Shown one piece after another: positions 1 to 6,103 of a DNA stretch of 6,175 nt; position 1 is the first letter of the stretch; each line of letters starts with the position of its first letter. The translations under genes and the position numbers were made by a program. Source of the DNA: an uncultured Collinsella sp. (lineage in GTDB: Bacteria > Actinomycetota > Coriobacteriia > Coriobacteriales > Coriobacteriaceae); contig URRJ01000107.1 in assembly GCA_900550205.1 (NCBI GenBank), positions 1 through 6,175 on the forward strand. Reading direction: 5' to 3'. A model generated the notes under the pieces. That model saw nothing but the letters and a program-made list of their open reading frames with translations. It searched no databases and had not been told where the DNA came from.

Positions 1-1013
1 CCCACATGCTGCGCCGCAGCCACAAGCCCATCATTCTGGCCGTGAACAAGTGCGACAAGGTGGGCGATGCCCCCATGGAGATGTACGAGTTCTACAACCT
101 CGGCTTTGACGAGGTGATGCCCATTTCGTCCGTGCACGGCCACGGCACCGGCGACCTGCTGGACGCTGTGTGCGCCCATCTGGACTTCAGCGAGACGGTG
201 GTGGAAGAGGACCGCATCCCGGTTGCCATCATCGGCCGCCCCAACGCCGGTAAGTCCTCGCTGTTCAACCGCATCCTGGGCGCCGACCGTTCCATCGTGT
301 CCAACATCACCGGCACCACGCGCGATGCCATCGACACCGTCGTCGAGCGTAACGGCAAGCACTACCGCATGGTCGACACCGCGGGCATTCGCAAGAAGAG
401 CACCGTGTACGAGAACATCGAGTACTACTCCATGGTCCGCGGCCTGCGCGCCATCGACCGCGCCGACGTGGCGCTGCTCGTCGTCGACGCCTCCGTGGGC
501 GTCACCGAGCAGGACCAGAAGGTCATGGGCTTGGCCATCGAGCGCGGCTGCGCCATCGTGGTGCTGCTCAACAAGTGGGATCTGCTCGACGACGACCGCA
601 AGCGCGAGGCCTGCATGGAGACCGTCGACCGCCGTCTGGGCGTCATGGCTCCCTGGGCCCAGTACCTTCGCATTTCTGCCCTGACCGGCCGTAGCGTCGG
701 GAAGATCTGGGCAATGGTCGACGCAGCCGAGAAGACGCGCTCGCAAAAGATCACCACCTCGCGCCTCAACACGTTCCTCACTGACCTGCGCGAGTTTGGC
801 CACACCGTGGTGGACGGCAAGCGCCGCCTGCGCATGCACTACGTGACCCAGACGGGCGTCAACCCGCCGACGTTTACGTTCTTCGTCAACCACAGCGACC
901 TGGTCAACGACACCTACCAGCGCTACGTGGAGAACCGCATGCGCTCGACCTTCGATTTTTCCGGCACGCCCATTCGACTCTTCTTTAGGAAGAAGGAGCA
1001 AAAGGATGCATAA
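1..1013 (+). CDS. der: Der (EngA) tandem-domain GTPase, 5' truncated by the window edge
   Basis: Der is a cytoplasmic GTPase with two G domains and a KH-like domain that helps assemble the 50S ribosomal subunit. The reading frame is open from the window edge (first full codon at base 3), so the Met at base 6 is internal. The family is usually about 440 residues; roughly 100 N-terminal residues, including the first P-loop, lie outside. Counting from that Met, the end of G domain 1 shows NKCD (14-17) and a PISS G5-like stretch followed by HGHGTGDLLD. G domain 2 is complete: GRPNAGKSS (77-85, P-loop), TGTTRD (102-107), DTAG (124-127), NKWD (189-192) and SALTG (224-228). Residues from about 245 to the end form the KH-like domain, with a basic FFRKK tail. 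The second P-loop has Ala where Val is commonest, a mild change. The stop overlaps the plsY start by 8 bases, suggesting translational coupling. Identification is secure. Confidence 0.96.
   Translation, partial: HMLRRSHKPIILAVNKCDKVGDAPMEMYEFYNLGFDEVMPISSVHGHGTGDLLDAVCAHLDFSETVVEEDRIPVAIIGRPNAGKSSLFNRILGADRSIVSNITGTTRDAIDTVVERNGKHYRMVDTAGIRKKSTVYENIEYYSMVRGLRAIDRADVALLVVDASVGVTEQDQKVMGLAIERGCAIVVLLNKWDLLDDDRKREACMETVDRRLGVMAPWAQYLRISALTGRSVGKIWAMVDAAEKTRSQKITTSRLNTFLTDLREFGHTVVDGKRRLRMHYVTQTGVNPPTFTFFVNHSDLVNDTYQRYVENRMRSTFDFSGTPIRLFFRKKEQKDA
992..998 (+). promoter_or_regulatory. Ribosome binding site for plsY inside the der 3' end
   Basis: GAAGGAG lies seven bases before the ATG at 1006. 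It sits within the last codons of der and supports 1006 as the plsY start even though this makes the genes overlap by 8 bases. Confidence 0.8.
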
Positions 1014-1689
1014 TCCGATTCTGCTGACCGCCATCTGCGCCGTGGTCTCGTTCTTTATCGGAGCGATTCCGTTTGGCCTGATCCTGGGCCGTGTGTTCAA
1101 CCACACGGACATTCGCAAAGCGGGCTCCGGCAACATCGGCACCACCAACGCCTTGCGCGTAGCCGGCCCCAAGGTGGCCGCGCTCACGCTGCTGCTCGAC
1201 TGCCTTAAGGGCGCCATCTGCGTTCTTATCGCCCGTCCGCTCATCGCGAACGTGGGCTATGGCTTTCCGCCGAGCATCATGGCGCCCGGAGCCCCCGGCG
1301 ACTGGATGCTCGGCGTCATTTGCCTGGCAGCGGTGTGGGGCCACATCTTCTCGCCCTACCTCAACTTCCACGGCGGCAAGGGTATCGCGGTCGGTCTGGG
1401 CGTCATCCTCGCCTGGTACTGGCCCATCGGACTTTCGCTGCTGGGCATGTTTATCGTGGCCGTCGCCATCACCAAGTTTGTGTCCGTGGGCTCGCTTGCC
1501 GCGGCCATCGGTCTTCCCATCGCCGCTTGTGCGGTCTTTCCGTACGGCAGCCTGGGTCTCAAGTTTTGCATGGCGATGATCGGCATCACCGTGGTGTGGG
1601 CGCATCGCGCGAACATCAAAAAGCTCATGACGGGTAAGGAGTCCAAGCTCTCGTTTACCAAGCGCGTCACCGAGCCCGACGATAAGTAG
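1006..1689 (+). CDS. plsY: PlsY, acyl-phosphate:glycerol-3-phosphate acyltransferase
   Basis: PlsY is an integral membrane enzyme that moves the acyl group from acyl-phosphate (made by PlsX) to position 1 of sn-glycerol-3-phosphate, giving lysophosphatidic acid. The 227-residue protein is close to the usual family length of about 200-215. The signature motifs are visible: IPFG (21-24) after the first hydrophobic helix, GSGNIGTTN (40-48), the catalytic-loop motif running from GHIFSPYLNF into HGGKGIA (112-128), and a C-terminal HRANIKKL with GKESKL (200-215). Hydrophobic helices fall at about 4-29, 54-80, 102-116, 128-153, 157-178 and 184-199, consistent with a multi-pass inner membrane protein. 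The charged tail, rich in Lys, Glu and Asp, should be soluble. The gene overlaps der by 8 bases and is followed after 9 bases by gpsA, whose product makes its acyl acceptor. That pairing supports both assignments. No anomaly is seen. Confidence 0.96.
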   Translation: MHNPILLTAICAVVSFFIGAIPFGLILGRVFNHTDIRKAGSGNIGTTNALRVAGPKVAALTLLLDCLKGAICVLIARPLIANVGYGFPPSIMAPGAPGDWMLGVICLAAVWGHIFSPYLNFHGGKGIAVGLGVILAWYWPIGLSLLGMFIVAVAITKFVSVGSLAAAIGLPIAACAVFPYGSLGLKFCMAMIGITVVWAHRANIKKLMTGKESKLSFTKRVTEPDDK

Positions 1690-1698
1690 GAGAGAGTC

Positions 1699-2706
1699 AT
1701 GAATGTTGCGCTGATTGGCTCCGGCTCCTGGGGAACCGCCGTCGCCGGCCTTGCCGCCGCGCGAGCCGAGCGCGTGATCATGTGGGCCCATAGTGAGCAG
1801 ACGGCCGCCGGCATCAATGGCGAGCACCGTAACCCCCGCTATTTGGTTGATTACGTGCTGCCGGAAAACGTCGTCGCCACGACGGACCTGACGCAGGCGC
1901 TCGACGGCGCCGAGGCCGTCATCTTTGCCGTGCCCTCCACGCACCTGCGCAGCGTATGCCATCAGGCAGCACCCTTCATCGCCGCCGACACCCCGGTGCT
2001 CTGCCTCACCAAGGGCATCGAGCCCGAGTCCGGCCTGCTCATGAGCGAGGTCATCGCCAGCGAGATCGGCAACGATCGGCGCGTGGCGGCGCTCTCGGGA
2101 CCCAACCATGCCGAGGAGATCTGCCGCGGCGGACTTTCTGCCGCCGTCATCGCCAGCGAAGACCCGCAGATAGGGGAGACCTTTAAGGACCTGCTCCTAT
2201 CCACGGCCTTCCGCATCTACCTGTCGCAGGACATGACCGGCGTCGAGGTATGCGGCGCCATGAAAAACGTCATCGCCATCGTGTGTGGCATCTCCGCCGG
2301 CACCGGCGCGGGCGACAACACGCTCGCCCTTATCATGACGCGCGGTCTGGCCGAGATCAGCCGACTGGTGCATGCCCGCGGCGGGCAGGCCATGACTTGC
2401 ATGGGCCTTGCCGGCATGGGCGACCTCATCGCCACCTGTACCTCGGAGCATTCGCGCAACCGCACCTTTGGCTACGAGTTTGCCCACGGCGTGTCGCTCG
2501 ACGAGTACCAGGCACGCACGCATATGGTGGTCGAGGGCGCCGTCGCGGCCCGCAGCGTCAGCGAACTCGCCCGCTCACTGGGCGTAGACATTCCGCTCAC
2601 CTTTGCCGTCGAGCAAACGCTCTACAACGGTGTTACTTTGGATAGGGCGCTCGAGATCCTTACCGACCGCGTCCCCTCTCAAGAGTTCTACGGACTCACC
2701 GACTAG
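1699..2706 (+). CDS. gpsA: GpsA, NAD(P)-dependent glycerol-3-phosphate dehydrogenase
   Basis: GpsA is a cytosolic enzyme that reduces dihydroxyacetone phosphate to sn-glycerol-3-phosphate, the backbone for phospholipids. The 335 residues match the family length. The N-terminal Rossmann fold begins at once with GSGSWGTA (7-14); LTKGIE (103-108) carries one conserved lysine and SGPNHAEE (133-140) the substrate-side loop. The C-terminal helical domain contains AMKNVIAI (187-194, with the catalytic Lys189), GAGDNT (203-208), TRGLAEISRL (214-223), GLAGMGDLIATCTSEHSRNR (236-255, ending in the substrate-binding Arg) and VEG (278-280). An AGGAG ribosome binding site at 1688-1692 overlaps the plsY stop and is six bases from the ATG, which fixes the start. 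Placement directly after plsY puts maker and user of glycerol-3-phosphate on one message. All key residues are present, and it should be active. Confidence 0.97.
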   Translation: MNVALIGSGSWGTAVAGLAAARAERVIMWAHSEQTAAGINGEHRNPRYLVDYVLPENVVATTDLTQALDGAEAVIFAVPSTHLRSVCHQAAPFIAADTPVLCLTKGIEPESGLLMSEVIASEIGNDRRVAALSGPNHAEEICRGGLSAAVIASEDPQIGETFKDLLLSTAFRIYLSQDMTGVEVCGAMKNVIAIVCGISAGTGAGDNTLALIMTRGLAEISRLVHARGGQAMTCMGLAGMGDLIATCTSEHSRNRTFGYEFAHGVSLDEYQARTHMVVEGAVAARSVSELARSLGVDIPLTFAVEQTLYNGVTLDRALEILTDRVPSQEFYGLTD

Positions 2707-2724
2707 CGCAGAAAGGCTACTACT

Positions 2725-3396
2725 ATGGGTTCCATTAAAATCGCTCCGTCCATCCTTTCGGCCGATATGGCCAACCTTAAGGGCGACCTCGACAAGATCA
2801 CCGGTGCCGACTTTGTGCACTTCGACGTGATGGACGGTCACTTTACCGGCAACCTCACCTTTGGCGTTGACATCCTCAAGGCCGTCAAGCGCTCCACCGA
2901 CGTGCCGGTCGACGCGCACCTCATGGTGTCGAACCCCGACGAGACCGTCGATTGGTATGCAGACGCCGGTGCCGATATGATCACCGTGCACTACGAGGCC
3001 TCCACGCACCTGCACCGCACGCTCACGCACCTGCAGCAGCGCGGCGTCAAGGCCGGCGTGGTGCTCAATCCCGCAACGCCCGTCTGCGTGCTCGAGAGCA
3101 TCATCGATGTCGTCGACATCGTGCTGTTGATGAGCGTGAACCCCGGCTTTGGCGGCCAGAGCTTTATCCCGGGCACTCTGCATAAGCTCCATGAGCTCAA
3201 GGCCATGTGCGAGCGCCACGGCGCATCGCCCATGATCGAGGTCGACGGCGGCATTTCATCCAAAAATATCGCCGAGGTCGTCAAGGCCGGCGCCGATGTC
3301 CTGGTGGCCGGTTCCGCCGTATTTAAGTCCGAAGATCCCGCTGCCGAGGTTGCGCTGCTGCAGAAGCTGGGCAACGAGGCCGCACAGGAGGCATAA
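2725..3396 (+). CDS. rpe: Rpe, ribulose-phosphate 3-epimerase
   Basis: Rpe interconverts D-ribulose 5-phosphate and D-xylulose 5-phosphate in the pentose phosphate pathway. The protein is 223 residues, the normal length for this TIM barrel. It opens with IAPSILSAD (6-14). The metal-binding set of the family can be placed at His32 and Asp34 (VHFDVMDGHF), His65 (DAHLM) and Asp174 (EVDGGI), with Asp34 and Asp174 as the expected acid-base pair. The phosphate-binding elements NPGFGGQ (139-145) and DGGI (174-177) plus AGSAVF (195-200) are intact. One deviation: after DGHF the usual Val-Pro is Thr-Gly (TGNLTFG). GAAAGG at 2711-2716 lies eight bases before the ATG. The gap of 18 bases from gpsA is the longest in the window and holds no hairpin or promoter-like motif, so rpe is most likely cotranscribed. 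There is no obvious functional link to the lipid genes upstream. Confidence 0.96.
   Translation: MGSIKIAPSILSADMANLKGDLDKITGADFVHFDVMDGHFTGNLTFGVDILKAVKRSTDVPVDAHLMVSNPDETVDWYADAGADMITVHYEASTHLHRTLTHLQQRGVKAGVVLNPATPVCVLESIIDVVDIVLLMSVNPGFGGQSFIPGTLHKLHELKAMCERHGASPMIEVDGGISSKNIAEVVKAGADVLVAGSAVFKSEDPAAEVALLQKLGNEAAQEA
3386..3391 (+). promoter_or_regulatory. Ribosome binding site for the cysteine desulfurase, inside the rpe 3' end
   Basis: A full AGGAGG lies in the last codons of rpe, eleven bases before the ATG at 3403. The spacing is longer than ideal but the match is perfect. Its position inside rpe means that ribosomes finishing rpe would cover it. Confidence 0.7.
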
Positions 3397-3402
3397 ACCC
3401 TT

Positions 3403-4581
3403 ATGACCGCAGGTCAAAACCGCATACCCGTGAATCTTGACTATGCCGCCTCGACGCCCATGCGCGCCGAGGCGATCCTTGCGCAGCGCGAGTACGACGA
3501 CAGCGAGCTTGCCGGCGTCAACCCCAACTCGCTGCACTCGCTCGGTCGCAAGGCCGCTGCGCGCCTAGAAGTGGCGCGTCGCGAGATCGCCCGCAGCTTT
3601 GGTGCGCGCGTCCGCCCGTCCGAGATTGTCCTGACCAACGGCGGCACCGAGGCCAACCAGCTGGCGCTCCTCGGACTTGCCGAGGGCGCCCGTCAACACG
3701 ACCGCAAGCGCAACCGCGTGATCGTATCTGCCATCGAGCACGATTCGATCCTGGACAACCTGCCGCTGCTACGCGCCGCTGGCTTTACCGTCGACCTGGT
3801 GCAGCCCTGCCGTGCGGGCTACATTGAGCCTGCCGCGCTGAGTGACTTGCTCGGAGACGATGTCGCGCTCGTGAGCATCATGGCCGCCAATAACGAGACC
3901 GGCGTGGTGCAGCCCATCCGCGAGCTGGCCGCCGCCGCGCATACCGTGGGCGCCCTGTTCCACACCGATGCCATCCAGGGCTACTTGCATATTCCGCTCG
4001 ATGTCACCGAGCTGGGCGTCGATGCTATGACCGTTGCCGCGCATAAGATCGGCGGCCCTGTGGCATCCGGCGCGCTCTACCTTAAGAACCGCACGCCGCT
4101 GCGCCCCCGCATCTTTGGCGGCGGACAGGAAGCCGGACGTCGCGCCGGCACGCAGGACCTGCGCACGCAGTTGGCCTTTGCCGCTGCCGCCCGCACGCTG
4201 ACGCCCAATGTGGCCGAGGAGCGCGAGAAGCTGCAGGCCCTTTCCGACAAGCTCTACGCCACGCTTACGGCCCATCCGCGCATTCACGCCACGATGGGCG
4301 ACTATGCGCATGCCGACCGTCTGCCCGGCATGGTATCGATCTACATTGACGGCATGGACTCCGAGGAGCTCATCATCAAGCTCGACGCCGCCGGCTTTGA
4401 GGTATCGGCAGGCTCGGCATGCTCGAGCGGCAGCATGGACCCCAGCCACGTTTTGAGCGCGATGGGCATCGGTCGCGAGCAGGCTCTGGGCGCACTGCGC
4501 ATTTCCTTCGATGACCGCGTGAATCCGAGCGATCTGGACGACTTTGCCCAGACGCTGCTCTCGATCGTAGGTGCCGCATGA
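3403..4581 (+). CDS. Cysteine desulfurase, NifS/IscS-type (class V aminotransferase fold)
   Basis: This PLP enzyme takes sulfur from L-cysteine, leaving alanine and an enzyme persulfide that feeds Fe-S cluster assembly or tRNA thiolation. The 392 residues match NifS/IscS. Visible motifs are LDYAASTP (12-19), TNGGTEANQLA (78-88), SAIEHDS (109-115) with His113 over the cofactor, NNETG (163-167), HTDAIQ (187-192) with Asp189 and Gln192 around PLP, AAHKIGGP (212-219) with the Schiff-base Lys215, GGGQEAGRRAGTQD (239-252), and the active-site loop AGSACSSG with catalytic Cys340 followed by DPSHVL (346-351). The loop form and the GSACSSG context place it with NifS/IscS and not SufS. No IscU, SufU, IscR, ThiI or MnmA is in view, so the acceptor cannot be named and no specific symbol is given. 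It starts 6 bases after rpe, and its TGA stop overlaps the next ATG as ATGA. Confidence 0.94.
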   Translation: MTAGQNRIPVNLDYAASTPMRAEAILAQREYDDSELAGVNPNSLHSLGRKAAARLEVARREIARSFGARVRPSEIVLTNGGTEANQLALLGLAEGARQHDRKRNRVIVSAIEHDSILDNLPLLRAAGFTVDLVQPCRAGYIEPAALSDLLGDDVALVSIMAANNETGVVQPIRELAAAAHTVGALFHTDAIQGYLHIPLDVTELGVDAMTVAAHKIGGPVASGALYLKNRTPLRPRIFGGGQEAGRRAGTQDLRTQLAFAAAARTLTPNVAEEREKLQALSDKLYATLTAHPRIHATMGDYAHADRLPGMVSIYIDGMDSEELIIKLDAAGFEVSAGSACSSGSMDPSHVLSAMGIGREQALGALRISFDDRVNPSDLDDFAQTLLSIVGAA

Positions 4582-5387
4582 TCGTCTCCGAGCTCGAGCG
4601 TGCACTGCTGGCACGCTATCCCAAGACGGACGCCGAACCCTGGGACCACGTAGGCTTATCCGTTGGCGACCCCGACGACGAGATCCGCGGCGTTGCCTGC
4701 GCGCTTGACGCCACCAGGGCCAACGTGCACCGCGCCTTGGCAGCCGGAGCCAACGTGTTGCTCACGCATCATCCCGTCTACATCAAGGCGCCCGAGGCAT
4801 TTTGCCCGCTCAGCGCGACACGTCCCCAGTGCAGTGCGGCGCTCTACGAGGCGGCCCGTTGTGGGGTGAGCATTATCTCGCTCCACACCAACCTGGACCG
4901 CTCGTATGAGGCGCGCGTTCGCCTGAGTGAGTTGCTGGGCGCTGAGCCCATGAGCTCACTGGAGCATGTGGACGACCCCGAGGCCTGCGGCCTGGGAGCC
5001 CTTACGACACTCGACGACCCCTGCAGCCTGCGCGACCTTGCCACTCGCGCCGCCACGGCCTTCGGAAGCGACCCCCGCGTGTGGGGCGATGCCGAGCACC
5101 CGTGCCGCACCATCGCCATTTTGGGCGGCTCCTTGGGCGACTTTGGAGAGCTCGCCATCGCCGCCGGTGCGGATGTCATCGTGACGGGCGAGGCGGGCTA
5201 CCACGTAGCGCAAGACCTTGCCTTGCGCGGGCTGCCAGTGGTTTTGCTCGGCCATGACCGCTCCGAGGAGCCGTTCGTTGATATATTGATGAACTCTGCA
5301 GTTGACGCCGGGGTCGACCCCCGTCATGCGATTAAAATACTGAACCCTTGCCAATGGTGGACTGTGACAAAAGGAGAGAACTTATGA
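4578..5387 (+). CDS. Nif3-like dinuclear metal centre protein (YbgI/YqfO family)
   Basis: This belongs to the Nif3/YbgI family, which binds two metal ions. It is often annotated as GTP cyclohydrolase 1 type 2, but its cellular role is not well settled. The protein is 269 residues, the short form without the extra inserted domain found in longer relatives such as Bacillus YqfO. The family opening EPWDHVGLSVG is at 20-30. Expected metal ligands are all present: His64 and His65 in LLTHHP, Asp107 in LHTNLD, and His226 and Glu230 in LGHDRSEE. GVSIISLHTN (96-105) and DVIVTGEAGYH (199-209) are further family stretches. The start overlaps the desulfurase stop by 4 bases (ATGA) and only a weak AGGTG-like match lies upstream, so translation probably depends on coupling. 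It overlaps the next gene the same way. The name Nif3 comes from a yeast interaction partner and does not imply nitrogen fixation. Confidence 0.92.
   Translation: MIVSELERALLARYPKTDAEPWDHVGLSVGDPDDEIRGVACALDATRANVHRALAAGANVLLTHHPVYIKAPEAFCPLSATRPQCSAALYEAARCGVSIISLHTNLDRSYEARVRLSELLGAEPMSSLEHVDDPEACGLGALTTLDDPCSLRDLATRAATAFGSDPRVWGDAEHPCRTIAILGGSLGDFGELAIAAGADVIVTGEAGYHVAQDLALRGLPVVLLGHDRSEEPFVDILMNSAVDAGVDPRHAIKILNPCQWWTVTKGENL
5304..5325 (+). repeat. GC-rich inverted repeat near the 3' end of the Nif3-like gene
   Basis: GGGGTCGACCCC at 5310-5321 is a perfect 12-base palindrome. It is flanked by GACG (5304-5307) and CGTC (5322-5325), which also pair if two bases (CC, 5308-5309) bulge out, giving an 8-pair stem with a TCGA loop in RNA. 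It lies about 60 bases before the next start codon. No run of T follows, so it does not look like an intrinsic terminator. It may simply reflect codon choice. Confidence 0.45.
5371..5376 (+). promoter_or_regulatory. Ribosome binding site deciding the zinc-ribbon protein start
   Basis: AAGGAG lies seven bases before the ATG at 5384. It decides this start over an in-frame upstream TTG at 5348, which has no comparable site and would add twelve residues unlike the family. Confidence 0.85.
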
Positions 5388-6103
5388 GCGCCGGCGCTAC
5401 GCTACTCAAGCTGCAACAGATCGATTTGGAGCTCGCCCGCAACAAGAGCGAACTTGCCAATATGCCGGAGCTCAAGGAGCTCGCTTCCAAGCGCAAGACC
5501 TACGTTAAGCTCAAGGCCGAGATGACCAAGCTCTACGCCCAACGCAAGGACCTGGATATTGAGCTCGACGATCTCAACACCACCGAGATCCAGACCAATA
5601 ACGCCATCGAGGCCGCCAAGAAGCGCCACGTTGATGGCTCTGACTACCGCGAGGTACAGGACCTGGAGAACGAGCTCGCCACCCTGGCCAAGCGCCTGGA
5701 CAAGATCGAGCACACCCGCAAGGATGTCGTCGTCGCCCACAAGGAGGCACTCGACCGCGAGGCTCGCGCGCAGGCCATCATCGCCAAGTTCGAGGAAGGC
5801 GTGAAGGCCGACACCAAGGCCGCCCGCGCCAAGGCCGCCGACCTCCAGGCACAGATTGACGCCGCCACCAAGGAGCGCACCGCGCTTGCCGCCACGCTGC
5901 CGACCGACGTGCTCACCGACTACGAGCGCCTGCTCAAGCAGTTCCGCGGCCTGGCCGTCGAGACCATCAAGGGCAACATCCCCACGGTCTGCCACACCGC
6001 GCTGCAGGCGTCGTCCATGAGCGACCTCAACCACGACGGTAGCGAGATCGCGCACTGCCCGTATTGCCACCGTCTGCTGGTGCTTCCCAGCAAGGAAGCT
6101 TAA
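5384..6103 (+). CDS. Coiled-coil protein with C-terminal zinc ribbon (CT398/HP0958-like, DUF164)
   Basis: The 239-residue protein has the build of the CT398/HP0958 family: a long charged helical hairpin followed by a small zinc ribbon. Residues about 5-170 are almost all Lys, Glu, Ala, Leu and Asp with heptad-like spacing. The conserved hairpin segment DGSDYREVQDLENELATL is at 84-101. After YERLLKQFRGLAVETIKGN (180-198) comes the ribbon, with Cys203-His204 in the first knuckle and CPYCHR (225-230) in the second. The first knuckle normally reads Cys-x-x-Cys-His; here the first Cys position is Pro200, so only three cysteines remain. Helicobacter HP0958 and Chlamydia CT398 are reported to bind flagellar or sigma-54 partners. 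Nothing here shows flagella, so that role should not be carried over. The gene overlaps the Nif3-like gene by 4 bases, a conserved neighbour of this family. Identity of the family is good; function is unknown. Confidence 0.85.
   Translation: MSAGATLLKLQQIDLELARNKSELANMPELKELASKRKTYVKLKAEMTKLYAQRKDLDIELDDLNTTEIQTNNAIEAAKKRHVDGSDYREVQDLENELATLAKRLDKIEHTRKDVVVAHKEALDREARAQAIIAKFEEGVKADTKAARAKAADLQAQIDAATKERTALAATLPTDVLTDYERLLKQFRGLAVETIKGNIPTVCHTALQASSMSDLNHDGSEIAHCPYCHRLLVLPSKEA
6092..6098 (+). promoter_or_regulatory. Ribosome binding site for coaBC
   Basis: AAGGAAG overlaps the last codons of the zinc-ribbon gene, five bases before the ATG at 6104. It supports 6104 over the in-frame ATG at 6131, which has no purine-rich site upstream. 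Confidence 0.65.

Noticed and set aside
985..2109. Long open frame on the minus strand (374 codons) opposite plsY and gpsA
   Set aside because: It lies opposite two clearly identified genes. Its translation is a low-complexity mix of Gly, Asp, His, Arg and Ala with no recognisable motif, which is typical of antisense frames in GC-rich coding DNA.
2097..2122. SGPNHAEE in GpsA as an anomalous substrate loop
   Set aside because: SGP-x-x-A-x-E is the general family form, and His before Ala-Glu-Glu occurs in Gram-positive GpsA proteins, so this is normal variation.
2707..2724. Longest intergenic gap, between gpsA and rpe, as a possible terminator or promoter site
   Set aside because: It is only 18 bases and is taken up by the rpe ribosome binding site. 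There is no inverted repeat and no T run.
3769..4614. Long open frame on the minus strand (281 codons) opposite the cysteine desulfurase
   Set aside because: The sense strand carries a complete motif-verified enzyme. The antisense translation is Ala/Gly/Arg/His-rich without domain features.
5302..5338. Possible promoter TTGACG ... TAAAAT upstream of the zinc-ribbon gene
   Set aside because: The two boxes are 25 bases apart, far from the usual 16-18, and the genes overlap. It is mentioned only as part of the AT-rich patch and not called as a promoter.
5348..5383. Upstream TTG start for the zinc-ribbon protein
   Set aside because: There is no ribosome binding site before it, whereas AAGGAG sits seven bases before the ATG at 5384. 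The extra residues overlap the Nif3-like coding region and do not resemble the family.
5402..6070. Minus-strand open frame rich in Leu, Val and Gly opposite the zinc-ribbon gene
   Set aside because: Its repetitive LGG/LEL look is the reverse complement of the Lys/Glu/Ala/Leu codons of the coiled coil. There is no independent support for it.
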